A DNA stretch of 64,000 nucleotides, taken from NCBI GenBank assembly GCA_023974075.1, contig CM043792.1:9777456-9841455 (forward strand), given 5' to 3'. The notes under the pieces are model-generated. The model saw only the letters and a program-made list of their open reading frames with translations. It ran no database searches and was not told where the DNA came from. How positions within the stretch are numbered: the stretch's first letter is position 1; the number at the start of each line of letters is the position of its first letter. The position numbers and the translations under genes were made by a program. This DNA comes from Chaenocephalus aceratus (taxonomy: Eukaryota > Chordata > Actinopteri > Perciformes > Channichthyidae). Of this stretch, positions 36,151-47,874 are shown one piece after another.

Positions 36151-36325
36151 AAATGTTCTTACTGATGTATATTTTTAAAATGGTGTTAATGCAAATTTTA
36201 AAAATGTTCTTACTGATGTATATTTTTTAAATGGTCTTAATGCACATTTAAAAATGTTTTAATAGCACAGTTTGTTTTCTAAATGTTGCATATAATGCCT
36301 TTGTTCAAAAATGTTCTTACTGATG
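36151..36325. repeat. ~51-bp tandem repeat in the 3' untranslated part
   Basis: The word AAATGTTCTTACTGATGTAT recurs at 36151 and 36202, with degraded copies starting near 36252 and 36307. The period is 50-51 bp for the first three. It follows the stop codon of the three-exon gene and precedes its AATAAA. Confidence 0.7.
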
Positions 36326-36372
36326 TTTTTTTTTTTTACAGTAGCGGTATTTATGTTGACACTGCCTTTTTA

Positions 36373-36378
36373 AATAAA
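36373..36378 (+). terminator. Poly(A) signal AATAAA
   Basis: AATAAA about 305 bp downstream of the stop codon of the three-exon frame, followed by a T- and GT-rich stretch. It is a plausible cleavage signal, though the hexamer is frequent in A+T-rich DNA. Confidence 0.4.
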
Positions 36379-36978
36379 AGTGTGTTTGCATTAAATCCTT
36401 TCCAAATTGTTTATTGCTTATTTTGCATAATGTTCATAATAATGCATATTTTAAGCAGATGTCTGTAACCCACAGAACAATACATATTTTATGTTGATTA
36501 ATTAATAATGACTTTTTAGATATTCTCAAATGCTAAATTGAGTTGTTGTATTGTCAATCAAGTAATCTACTGACAACCCCCTAACCAGAATGTTACTGTG
36601 AATTATTACATATGTTACAGTAATAAACTGAAATTGTTCAACACTATGAATACTATATAATTGCAGTATATTGCTGGCGTCTCTGCTGCCAGTATTTTAC
36701 TATTAATTGAAACAATACAGCAGTATACTGTATTTTATGTTTACACAGTAAGAGGCTGTAACCTCATTTCACGGTATGAGTACTGTAGTATTACAGTAAA
36801 GTACAGGAGTCTGTGCTGCCAGCACTTTACTGTTATTTGACAGGAACATTTGTTACAGTGTAGGCATGAAGGCCGGACAGCTGAACATGTTTTTATTAAA
36901 GAAACAAACACTTGCAACCTTTCATCATATTATGCTGAACATAAAGAGAATAACACACCTTTTCTGAGTGCCATCATT

Positions 36979-37097
36979 GAAGAAGAAGAAGAAGAAGAAG
37001 AAGAAGAAGAAAAGAAGAAGAAGAAGAAGAAGAAGAAGAAGAAGAAGAAGAAGAAAAGAAGAAGAAGAAGAAGAAGAAGAAGAAGAAGAAGAAGAAG
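36979..37097. repeat. (GAA)n microsatellite
   Basis: About 119 bp of GAA units with two AAAG interruptions. It abuts the 3' end of the minus-strand SINE, and on that strand it is a (TTC)n tail. Glu/Lys/Arg-rich frames across it are artefacts. Confidence 0.96.
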
Positions 37098-37404
37098 ACT
37101 GTTGTGTTTACACACACAGGGGAGGATATACATGCACAAACACAGAGGATATACACACACACAACCACATGCAGATGGGAGAGGTGGCAGAGCAGAGAGA
37201 CTGCCAGGTACCCGGCGCCAAGGGAGCAGATCGAGGTTAGGTGCCTTGCTCAAGGGCACCTCGGCAGTGGCCTTGGAGGTGAACTGGCACCTCTCCAGCT
37301 AGCAGCTCACTCCATATGATTTTTTTTGGTCCGATCGGGACGTGAACCGGCGACCCTTCGGTTCCAAGAACAAGTCCCATACAGACTGAGCCACTGCCGC
37401 CTCT
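37098..37404 (-). mobile_element. tRNA-derived SINE with (TTC)n tail
   Basis: On the minus strand it begins GGCGGCAGTGGCTCAGTCTG, with an A-box match. It has GGTTCACGTCCC as the B box about 40 bases later. A central part follows with GTGCCCTTGAGCAAGGCACC, a word common to fish SINEs of the HE1/V type. It ends with CA-rich sequence running into (TTC)n. No intact tRNA fold is expected. Confidence 0.8.
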
Positions 37405-39697
37405 TGCACAGAAACATACCGTATGCTAGCTAGCTCTATTGTCTAATTTGGAGCAAATGCAGCAGTATATAACATGAAACCCAAGGAATGTCTAGTGGAA
37501 ACGGCGAATAAGACATATAGGGTTTGACAACCAGTTGGAGGTGCACCACAGCATGTTTCTTAGCAACACCGGCCCTTAGTTGTCAGTCAACTGTTGCTAT
37601 TGGAAACGCCCATTCAGAGGCATCAATGCCGTTTTCCACAAATATGTTTGAACCTTTTTTCGAAACAAATAAAAAAAACATGACTTCAACGGGAGGTATG
37701 TCAGCTCATCTTTGCTTCATCCTTTGTTCCTAAGGTTTGAGAGTAAAAGTAAAAGTATTTCAAAGGTCACTCTTAAGTTGGTAGAGTGATTCAATTGAAA
37801 AACCTGAACCATTTAACTATGTACTGTACTGGCTTTGATTTTATTCAGTAACCTACCGAACGCTGTTCTAAAACTTATTTTGTTCACCTTCTTTCCACCT
37901 TACCCCGAGGCGTTCGCTGAGTTCGGTAGAAGGAAGGACAGAGAAGCATTTTGCCAGGAGCATAGAATCACTAGATTTAAGTCAGGGGCTGTTTGACTCC
38001 CCTGGAGAATGACAACCACAAAGAAACAAAGACGGAGTGATGGTTTGACTGACAGCCTTTTATGTCTGTTCACTACAAGGTCAGATGTACCCCAAATAGA
38101 AAATAGATGTGAGTGATCCTGAATTTCTTAAGGAACGCCCTTCCTGTAGGATACAACACTGTATGTTTTGGTAAAGTGAAGATTATGAATTGTGAGCGGC
38201 AGCGAGAAGGACTAAAGTGTCGACATTAAACGAGGTAGCCAAATAGCGGCGGAGTGAAATTATCTAAATATAATTGTGTGACTGCTGGCATATCAACTTC
38301 AACCTTGTCTCATAAATGCCATAAGGAAGAAGTGTTCTCGGAGGTTAATTTCACTATATTATCAAGAGAATTAAGGCAATTACCAACAAATGACAAAACG
38401 GGCTATTCAGAACCAATTGTGAGGATAACTGACCGTGCTATGTCCTCTCAGCAGGTGGTTATTCATAATACAGCAGGTGATTCATATGAATTATTTCCTA
38501 CCTGTCATTCACTTTGCTCCACCGCCTCAGTCTGTCCAAGTAATTGTAGTCCTGTAGATTTCACTTTGGCACCTACAGCGGGATTCTTGGCTGACCTTCC
38601 TGGGCGCTGCCTTCAAGCAATTATCTGTGGACATTTTTGGAGAGATTAAGAGCGTAAATATTGAAGAGGGAATCCCGAAACAGCTAGCCCTCAATACAAA
38701 AAGCAGTTAAAAAACAAAATATGGTTACAGGAAAACAACCAGTATCATTATTTTCAAGGCAAAACGCTAATTTGATGTTGATGTTCTGTTCTGCGTAGAA
38801 AAAAAGGTCAGTAGTAATCCATTGGTACAGAAAAATACAGTCAACACCCTGTTTCTACTGGATACAATTGTGCAGTACCAAATTGATGTGTGCACCTAAG
38901 AAGCAAATAAATATATCATAATCTGTTTTTTAAATGAAGTATTACCGTACCACGCATTGGTATTTCCCACATACGCTTGTTCAATATCCGAGCAATAAAA
39001 CCAGCAGGACTTCAATTTGCCTTTGAACGTTTAATCTCCACAACGTAAACACTTCCACACAAAGCAGCAAGAAGCTAAATAACAGTACAGGGTCATTTGG
39101 CTCAAATAAAGTATTGGTAAAAAGGAGTTTCCATGGAGACTAATATGATCGCAACTAAAGACACATAAAGGGGCTTTTTGGAACGAGTGAAGCAAACTGT
39201 GGGACACGAAGATAACAAGCTTAGACAAAGAGACATCATGTCAACACAGTCTCCTCACACAGGGCTCAACCCATAATAAACATGTACAGTAGCTCCAAGA
39301 AGGTGGTAGACACGTGAACAGCTGAATGTCAAATATAGATGAAGTGCTCTGTGAATCAAAACATTAAAGGCTGACTGAAACTCCAAAAGATGGATTTAAA
39401 CACCACACATTAGCTTTATATGTCAACCAGTCTTCAAAGGAACAAGCTCTGACTAGTGTACAAAATAACCCTATGCACATATTAACAGCGGGTTGTATAC
39501 AAATGTGTTGTTCAGGGCCACCTGCTCCAAAGAAAAGGAGGAAGGACTTGATCTGTTTTAGAGGGTTAATACCAATGTGTCCTCAATTAATAAAAGAAAA
39601 ACCTACTTCAGTGTTGTTTCCATTTGTTTATATTTTAGTTGTAGTAGTTTGGCAAATGTATAGTGTATTCTAATATATATATGTGTGTGTATATATA
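37405..39697. other. Non-coding stretch, no gene recognised
   Basis: An open frame at 38254-38649 (131 codons) shows no recognisable domain. No splice-linked partner or repeat boundary was seen. Confidence 0.3.
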
Positions 39698-39897
39698 GGG
39701 AGGTTGTGGCTCAGTGGTTAGTGCGCTGATCTTCGGATCACGGGGGCACTGGTTCGAATCCCGCTGCAGTCAACATTCCGCTGTGTCCTTGGACAAGACA
39801 CTTCACCCCAAATTGCTCCTGTGGGGATTGCTCACAGTATTGAATGTATGTAAGTCGCTTTGGATAAAAGCGTCTAACAATTGACATGTAATGTAAT
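39698..39897 (+). mobile_element. tRNA-derived SINE with L2-LINE-like tail
   Basis: It begins GGGAGGTTGTGGCTCAGTGG (A box), has CTGGTTCGAATCCCGCTGCA (B box), a middle GTCCTTGGACAAGACACTTC, and a 3' end GTAAGTCGCTTTGGATAAAA then (ATGTA)n. The 3' end is nearly identical to that of the long LINE ending at 60.8 kb. It is preceded by a TA/TG-rich tract. Confidence 0.85.
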
Positions 39898-40895
39898 CAG
39901 TGGTGACTCGTCATTTTTTATTCAATGTGTGCGGCAAAAAAATAATCACCATAGGGGCACTGTGCTGCCATACCCACCAAACGTCATCTCTTAATTCAGA
40001 GAGCTGATTGGCTGTAAGTGTGCCGCGAAAGGTGTAGATGTGAAGAGGAGACGAGAGAGAGCAGCTTATAGCGATTCAAATAAAACGGAAAGAAAATGAA
40101 TGAAGTTGACCATCTACTTCAGCTTTGTTAAGTTCATTTGATGTCAAACCTTTTGTTGATCTTCTGTGTGTGTTGCCTATAGGCTATTGCTCTGCTGGAT
40201 CGGCTGATATCGTGACCTCGGTGATGAGTGTCTGTGTTTTCCTTATATCGGCTCCCAAGCGGCTCTTCAGTTTACCATATACCTTTTATAATTCAATCAA
40301 ATGTAGCCCTGTTTTTTACTAATGATGTATATGTGTACACATATATCACTTAAATTATTCAATACATCCTTGTACTGAAGCATTCAAAAGTAAAAATTAC
40401 ATGTTACATATAAATGATTTGCTGTGGCCAAATTTACAGACCCATGAAACTCTCTGGTCCCACCCCATGAATGCACTGACTTGCTTGTAGAACCACGCTA
40501 CACAAAGCAGATAGCAACACCTAGCTTATAACAACTTACGCATAGACATTTAAAAAAGGGGCTAGTGTATCGACATTTTAAAATTGTATTTAAAGAAAAA
40601 GCACTAACAAAACAGCAGGGCTCTATTTCAGTATTAACTAAAGAAAAAAAGACATCAACAGCTGACATCAAATCTTTGCTGAGCCTAAAGATAATCATAA
40701 ATAAATAACATAGTGAAAATAAATAAACAAAACAGCAGAATCCAACCGGCTCTAATGATAAAAAAACATAATAAAAATAAATGTATTGCAATGCTCAAAA
40801 CAACAGCATCCAACAGTCTCTAATGGTTGGATATTACATGTCAGTGCATGCATGCACGGAGCACGGAGATCATCATATCATTCTGTCTTGTATTA
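39898..40895. other. Non-coding stretch, nothing recognised
   Basis: Small frames only; A-rich near 40680-40800. Confidence 0.3.
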
Positions 40896-41090
40896 CTTAA
40901 AGGTCACCTATCATGCTATTTTTAGGCAATAGCATAGGTCTCAGATATATAAAAATATATAAAAAACATGTCTATGAAGTGTTTTGCTCAAAATGTCAAA
41001 CATATCACCCATTCTAGCCATGCCTCATATCCCTCTATTTCACTTCCTGTTTCAAAAGTGCTGATTTTGGGTATAAAGCTTTAAAAAATA
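40896..41090 (+). mobile_element. MITE copy (family M2), 5' part
   Basis: It begins TTAAAGGTCACCTATCATGC and shares TAGGTCTCAGATATATA, ACATGTCTATGAAGTGTTTT and GTTTCAAAAGTGCTGATTT with the copy at 28.4 kb. The 3' boundary is not clear. Sequence to about 41270 may belong to it. Confidence 0.6.
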
Positions 41091-42560
41091 AAAGTAATTG
41101 ATAAAAAATAAAAAAGGAGGGGGCTGAGCTCATGCGGGACCCGGCAGCTACCGTCTAAACTAAACACTGCCGTGATGAAACGCCATATCATGGATTATCA
41201 AGGATTATCTCTGAAACAGTTTGGAGCTCCAAGGCTTTCTCTCTTACCAGTTACACCACAAGGTGAGTTCCTTTTTACTTCCTGCTTCTTCACACACATG
41301 CTCTCCAGTACAGGTTAGCTCTGAGTGTTAGCGATGCTAATGTAAACACCGACCATATCACGACCGACACATCACTAGACGGTACCATTTGAGCAGAATA
41401 CAGAGGGGTGTTACCATGCTTTAGGGAATAGGATATTTTCCTTCTATGTTTATTTCTGTGTTTTTTTCTTTTTCTTTTTGAATAAAGCTGTGTTTTCACA
41501 ACCTCAACAAACGCAGTCTGAACTGCTTGTTGATGTTATGTACACTTTAATTAAAACAGACTCCTCCGTGTGTTCTCCATCCACCACTTCTGGCTTTTTT
41601 CTTTGAACCATTACTTTAGCCAGTTGAGTAAACAAAAAATCCAACTTGCAATGCATTCATGTTATATTCTCCTTTAACAATGTTAAATGTTACAATGCTA
41701 ATGTTCATAGATCTGATACAAACAGTCATTTCAGGCATTTTCTTTACATTTGATCATGAGAATGATAGTTCCTATACGAATACATTGTAGTTATCTCCAA
41801 AGAACCATTATACTAGTGTAGTGTTTACCCATACACTGTAAATATAATCAACTGAAAAAGAGGCTAAATGAGAGCCCATTCATTCAGACTACAGTATGTA
41901 CTGTAGAATAGCTCACTACTAGTTTGAATGTGTATTTTAACCTCTGAATACACTGAATTCCCAGGAGCACGCCGTGTGTGTCCCTTTGAAACAAAGTTTT
42001 GTGTGAAGGTAGAGAACTCACAAAGGTGATTCAGATTGTGATAATGTGCAGTGGTGAATCTGCCTATAAGACAGACATGAAGCCATGAAGCGTTGTTCAG
42101 AGGTGACCTTTAATTTTGAAGAGCTGCTGTGTGACATGCTGTGAATTAGACAACATCAACGCTCCAGAAATGTATGCCTCTGTGCAGCTTGACCTCTAAG
42201 TCAACAGTATGTCAAGAAAAACGGGAACGATCGCAAGGAAAACAGACCGTGCACACACAGCAATAAATGTATGACAATACACGCTCACCAGAGAAACACT
42301 GATGTGTATCTGCCGGCGAGCCACTGCGGCCACTGTCATTGGTTACAAGGTGAGTCACCTACGTGCACTCGAGAAACGTATCGATGTGATCGAGTTGGGA
42401 TTTGTGCTTATCACCACAATATCAAGTCACCTTGTTCTTTTATTTTTTTCTCATCAAAAGTCAACAACGGTGCTATCTAACCCTGATATGGAGCCAATTA
42501 AATCCTTGTCTCAATCTATGGTGCTGTGAAGCGCATTCTAATTTGTTGTCAATTCAACCT
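41091..42560. other. Non-coding stretch, no gene recognised
   Basis: No exon or RNA gene was recognised. The first 180 bases may be the remainder of the M2 MITE. Confidence 0.3.
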
Positions 42561-43042
42561 TTAAAGGGGACAACAAGAAAAACTCACTTTGTATCTGTTT
42601 GTGTGCGGTCATTTAAGTATTTAGAGTGCCTACCAACCTACAAACTGTGAAATAAAGTCAGTTTGTGTAAGCTTCCTCAGACACAAAACATCGGATTCAA
42701 CCAGCCATTCAGGATTGGATCTCCTTCCTATGTCACACACAGGCTCATAATAATATTTGCCCCAACCTCCACATCTGGGTACCTCTATACCACGACTTGA
42801 GAACTACCGTAGCAGTTTTTCTCGACAGCAAATAAGAGCAAACCGGGCGTTTTTGGGAGGAAGACTTAAAGAGACCCGCCCTAAAACAGAGCATTTTAGA
42901 CAGATGTTGAATACAGATTTATTTAGAGAAAAGAAAAAAAAGTAAAACGTGTTTTTTGAACATTTAAGCGTGCAACCATGTTCTAGTAGAAACCCAAAAT
43001 ACCAGTATGAAACTGAAAATAAGTATGATATGTACCCTTTAA
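42561..43042. mobile_element. MITE (family M3), AAAGGGGACA / AAAGGGTACATAT ends
   Basis: The left end is TTTAAAGGGGACAACAAG and the right end, on the other strand, is TTAAAGGGTACATATCATAC. The 3' half has CATGTTCTAGTAGAAACCCA and ATGAAACTGAAAATAAGTAT, typical of a common fish MITE. The 62-codon frame at 42757-42945 is probably not a gene. Confidence 0.6.
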
Positions 43043-43341
43043 TATCCCCAGGTCTTGTATCTGTCCTTTTTATTAATGTGTGATTAGAAGAATTAGAGCA
43101 GATTAAGTAAATAAAGTCAGTTTCACAGGTGTACTGTACACCGACTGAGATTCAGTACCAAGAGCTGTTTTGTCACAGGGTTGAGGGAGAAGGTGAAAGT
43201 ATTGACACACAGAGGTACAGCCGAGCCACTTTACATCCCAATCGATCACAGGTCCACTCTACTACAAATGGCATTCCTCTTTTAAAAGTCCGACTTTCAG
43301 GATCCAGACACCTTGGTTCAGCAATATCTTCAGTTACAGCA
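43043..43341. other. Non-coding stretch before the CCT array
   Basis: Nothing recognised. Long frames crossing into the trinucleotide array are artefacts. Confidence 0.3.
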
Positions 43342-43425
43342 CTCCTCCTCCTCCTCCTCCTCCTCCTCCTCCTCCTCCTCCTCCTCCTCCTCCTCCTCCT
43401 CCTCCTCCTCCTCCTCCTCCTCCTC
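43342..43425. repeat. (CCT)n trinucleotide microsatellite
   Basis: Uninterrupted CTC/CCT array of about 84 bp (28 units). Such perfect arrays are likely polymorphic. Leu-, Ser- and Arg-homopolymer frames here are artefacts. Confidence 0.97.
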
Positions 43426-45987
43426 ACTAAGTCAGTTTGATAATGTTCTAGCTCAGTGCTTGGCTCGTGCAAAAGCAGGAAACAGATGGCTGGTTATTTC
43501 TGGATGGTACTACAAAGTGTCCATCTCAAATAAAGTGTACTTTCACAGGATCTTAGTGTTTCCTTTTTTTAATGTCTGCTTAGGGGACTTTATAATACCT
43601 TGGACGAAGAACTTGCAAGTGGCCCGCGACAATGAGATTATAAAAGATGTATCAGGTATATCATATTATTATACTGAATTAAAATGCCCTCGTCTTTACT
43701 TTTTTGTATCTCCAGATAATCCCTCCCTGGAGGATGCCTATTAACCTGGACCAACACTGAAGCCCCCCCTGATGAGGCCGAGGACAGGCCTACTCCATTT
43801 GCTTTCCTGATCTCTGTCACTCAAAGCGTCACATAATTATTGTGTGTCTTCACAGGTTACATAGTGGATATTAGCTGCATTGTATGCAGACATTAATTAC
43901 ATGGGAAAGTGCACTGAGTTAATAAGGCACGTGTGCGGTGCACCTGCATGGAGTCATGTTTGCAGATAAGACGGTGAATGAAGCGGCTGTTTATGTTCTG
44001 GGTTGTAAATAAAATCGTGGCACAATGATAAGCTCATCCATGACATGCCATCTGGCAGGTGCTGACAGTTTGAAATTACATTAATCCTTATCTATTCATT
44101 ATGAAATGTGTGAGTATAGGTGTAGCAATGCCTTATCGAGCTATATTGCCTCGGCTGAATTTGAATTGATTTCTATCTATGTGGAATCCATTGCAAATTC
44201 CCCTCATGGCCGGCAATGCAGGAGGCAGCGCCTGCCTCTCACAGGTCAAATCAGATTCATCTCTGGCTATCTGATGAGCCCATCCCGGAGCTGTGCTATG
44301 AGTGAGAAGTAGCACATTTTAGATTACCGGACTCCCTCTAAAAGCATTCAGCTGTAGTGCATGTCTTTCAATAGTTTGGAACAGAGCATTCATTTCATCT
44401 CTGAGCGCTTTCTTTTAAAAGGCTATCCCGCAAGGTCCTATCACTAGGAGGTTCAAGGGCAAAATAAATCAGCGATGACACGTCCCATCGTTGTTATGTA
44501 GGGCACAGAGGTCTCCTGTCTGAGGCAGGAGCTCAGGTTGAGAGATCCCCTTTGTGTCTAAAGCGGGATCACATTAACAGCCTGACTCATTACATTAATA
44601 GAGGTGCCACCGTAGCAACATGAATAATGCCATTCCTTCTGTGAAGGGGTTACAAACCGGTCTGACAGCAGGAAAAAGCATCAGACTATTATTAACCATA
44701 AATCCATAAACGGCACGCACGGTCCATACAGGGGGGAAGGTATTTTTAGAGCTCAATATGTGTTGAATCCATTAAAGATGGGTATAAGATATGGGTAAAA
44801 TCTACTGTTTAGACTTCAATGAAAGACAGATGGGAAATAACGGAAGTAAGCGGACGAGATCAAGACTCCCTGGCAGAGATGCACACTGTGTAGGTGCAAC
44901 ATGGATTTGATTCTGCCCCAGGACCCCCGCCACATGTATTTTCCTATTGTTGTCAAATAAAGCAAAAATGACAGATGTATAATCTTCAATAAAAAAAAAC
45001 TTCCAGGCTGCAAATGCTGCGTATCTCAATGCCCTTCATTGTTATGAATCGCAGGAGTGCTTGTGGCAGCTTTACTGGATCAGCAGAATTTGGAAATTCT
45101 TAAAAAGCTGAATCTCCTTTAACCTCACCCCACCTCTTAAGCACCTTCCCCACCTACCCGAGCACCAGGGGATCCGTCGCAAATCAAGGATGGGAAGGTC
45201 AATAAAAGCAAACCATGCCAGATTCTCTGACTGACACATCAAAAGTTCCCTGGTCAGCGCTCAACACTCTGCCTTCCTTTCCTTCCGACCAATTTAGAGG
45301 AGTCCGAGGGGAGCCCCCTAATCCATGCCTCTGAAAGTGTGCTTAATCAACCTCTGATTAAGTGGGAGCACACCAAGGTGTCCAGCAACATCTTCACCAC
45401 CCCCATCCACTCCTGAAGGCAAACCAAACAGAAGGAAACAGCCTTTGTTTGTCTTCACAGCCTCATGTCCCCTGATGTTCCCTCTCAAATGTCTTAAGTC
45501 TCCTCAGTCTTGTTTAAGGCCCTCCATTCATTTCACATCCAGCGACAGAAAATACAAAGCAAACATTTAGTTCCTTCTAATTTCTTTCCCTCTCACTCCC
45601 CCCTGCTCTCTGTTGTTGTTATGAGTGTCCCCCAGGTGTCCGGGAATGAATTAAACATCAGAGTGTTGCTAGGAAGGGCACAGCTTCTGCTGAAAGGGTT
45701 GAATGCAGAGCGTTGTTTGAGGAGAGCAGCAGAGGAGGTGACAGAGGGGGCTTTGCTCAGCACGAGGACGCCCAACCATCAAGGAACCACTTTGACCTCT
45801 AACATCTGACCGCCTTCATGAATAGTCATTTTTATTCTTCCTCAAGACTCTCCCAGTAATTGGGGTTTTCCAAACTTTTAGAGCATGTTGACACTGATTT
45901 ACCCTCTGTATTTGGGGTAGTGATTCATTTGTTGATGGATGCTTTTGGTAAATCTTAGTTATTTAAAAAACACACCAATAGGATACC
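43426..45987. other. Non-coding stretch, possible conserved elements
   Basis: No gene was recognised. The parts at about 43840-44110, 44440-44720 and 45040-45240 have the mixed composition often seen in conserved non-coding elements near developmental genes. This is an impression from composition only. Confidence 0.3.
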
Positions 45988-46575
45988 CAGAGGTGGGAAG
46001 TAGTGGAGTACAAATACTTTGTTACTGTACTTAAATACATTCTTCTTGTATCAGTACTTTACTCCTATCAGTACTTTACTCCTGCTACTTATTTTTCTGA
46101 TGACCTTTTACTTCTTACATTTTTAACAGACATACCTGTAGTTTCTACTTCTCTCATTTTCCAAACAGCTGGTTCCTTTAGTTTTAATCTGCGTTTGGTG
46201 CGTGATCATTATTCTTTAGAGTCATTGCGTGCCTATTGATTTGAACACGATCCGTGTATCCATCACTTCCTGGTCTTCTCTAAAGAAGAGGGACCAATGG
46301 AAACGTTGTCATGTTGCCGTTGTTCAGCATGGAAACATTCATTAGCTAACAATGACATTATTGTTCTCTTAATATAAAGGGAGGTCAGGTACTCTTTAAA
46401 ACATCTGGTAGTTATGGGTACTTTTTACTTAAGTACATTTTGAAGCCCATACTTCTTTACTTTTACTTGAGTAAAGAAGTTTAGTCAGTACTTCTACTTT
46501 TATCAGAGTATTAACAACACACGAGTATCTGTACTTCTAATTGAGTAAAGGACGTGTTTACTTTTGCCATCTCTG
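45988..46575. mobile_element. Inverted-repeat element, CAGAGGTGGGAAGTA termini
   Basis: The left end reads CAGAGGTGGGAAGTAGTGGA. The right end, on the other strand, reads CAGAGATGGCAAAAGTAAAC. Many ACTTTACTTGAGTA-type words (for example TACTTAAGTACATTTT) fill both halves. From memory this is a very abundant fish repeat. The CAGAGRTGG start suggests hAT, but no 8-bp duplication is visible. Confidence 0.65.
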
Positions 46576-47354
46576 AAAACACATCAATAGTATACCTTCA
46601 TGGTATAACATTAAGATACTTTTCAGAAAATCGCTGATTGGAGAAGATCAGCCAGACTGTTGCTGCCGTTCAGTTGTTCCTTTAATCCCCATAAAACTCC
46701 TTGCTATACCGTTGTCAGACTGAGCGATGACAAGCCCATTCATACACACTTTGAAAGCAAGCATCTTCCGATTGATGCTCATAATATAAAAAACTGTCAA
46801 ACAAATATATAGTGGCACAAACAAATAATAAACTTGAAGTGGCCTAAACTAATATGTCATACGACACTGGCTCGAGGCAGTTATTTGCAAGAAAAATAAA
46901 ATGTGGACATGGGCTCTAAGCTGCCTTATTATCTCAATCCTTTATATCTATGCATCAATGGTTGATAGAAGAACATCATAAACTAAAACTTCCTAGTTTA
47001 CTTTTTGATTTCCCAACTGAAATTGTAAAGGGAGCAACCTAACCATCATCGTCGATCTCATGTATGTTTGCACTAATTTATGAGAGTTATTTCGGAAACA
47101 AGTAGTACAAGAAGATGATTTCTCAGTTTTAAATCCTGCCTACATCACTATGTCCATAATATTCAAAACACAGAAAATAAATGTTATTGTGATTGAAGGG
47201 TTACCAGTCTATGACATGCAGTCCCAGGGTTGGGGTCACTATAACATAATCTAGACCGAGAACTCATCATAAAGATAACTATCCCCCCCTCCTAGCAAGC
47301 TAATTGTGGGTGAATTGCCTCTTCATGTGAGGAATAAAACCACTGAAGAGCCGG

Positions 47355-47400
47355 AGAAAGTGAGTTACTTAGTAACGAGTTACTTAGTAACTCACTTTCT
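47355..47400. repeat. 46-bp inverted repeat
   Basis: The arms AGAAAGTGAGTTACTTAGTA and the mirrored TTACTTAGTAACTCACTTTCT pair over about 22 bp with one mismatched pair and a two-base centre. It is too short for a pre-miRNA. Confidence 0.85.
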
Positions 47401-47820
47401 GCTTCAACCAGAACAAGAGTTCAGTTCACAGAGTACATATCTCTGCGACATAAGGTTGTGTAATATTTGCTCTCCAATGATTTTTAGAAGTGGCTGACAC
47501 AGTGAGAGCTCATGGGGATGATACTGGATACTGGATGTTTAGCTGCAAAGTTGTCCTTTAACAATAGTGTGTGCCCGACAAGGTGTTATTTTGTTAAAAC
47601 TCAGCACCTGACAAGTGCATTCTTTTGTATATGCGGTATTAAAATAATGTGTGAAAATTACAAAGAATAAACAAATAAGAAATAAATACCAATAACCCTG
47701 ACACTATCTGTTTTGATTATGTGTTTTCTCATTTGATGTGCCAAATAATACTCAAAGAAATACTTTTCTTAATGCAAATGTAGGGTTTTGGGTTATTATA
47801 ACACATAGCACACGCAAGTA

Positions 47821-47853
47821 ATGTGCTTTGTTGTTTTATATACAACAAAGCAC
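47821..47853. repeat. Small hairpin beside element B
   Basis: GTGCTTTGTTG and CAACAAAGCAC form a perfect stem around TTTTATATA. It ends 14 bases before the target duplication of element B. Confidence 0.8.
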
Positions 47854-47874
47854 AGTACTGTATATCATTTTGGA

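Larger units (their letters stand above)
34494..36862. mobile_element. Unit bounded by inverted TACACTGTAA termini, carrying a three-exon gene
   Basis: The left end at 34494 reads TACACTGTAAGCAATTGCTG. The right end at 36862 reads, on the other strand, TACACTGTAACAAATGTTCC. Both end regions have dispersed TTACAGT/ACTGTAA motifs, as seen from memory in a very common fish repeat class. The 2.37-kb unit contains a phase-consistent three-exon frame, a poly(A) signal at 36373-36378 and a 51-bp tandem repeat. A TA at each edge could be a target duplication but is also part of the palindromic terminus. Whether the whole is mobile or just two copies of a short repeat flanking a gene cannot be settled from one copy. 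Confidence 0.45.
46576..47867. other. Non-coding stretch with two small palindromes
   Basis: No gene was recognised. It contains a 46-bp hairpin at 47355-47400 and a 12-bp-arm hairpin at 47821-47853, listed separately. Confidence 0.3.

Noticed and set aside
36850..37302. 150-codon frame rich in Glu, Lys and Arg
   Set aside because: It crosses a GAA microsatellite and a reversed SINE; no independent coding evidence.
39698..39770. Possible tRNA gene (A and B boxes present)
   Set aside because: The boxes belong to a SINE head followed by a SINE body and LINE-like tail; cloverleaf pairing is not evident.
43129..43744. Frames of 99-143 codons with Leu, Ser or Arg runs
   Set aside because: They depend on the CCT trinucleotide array.
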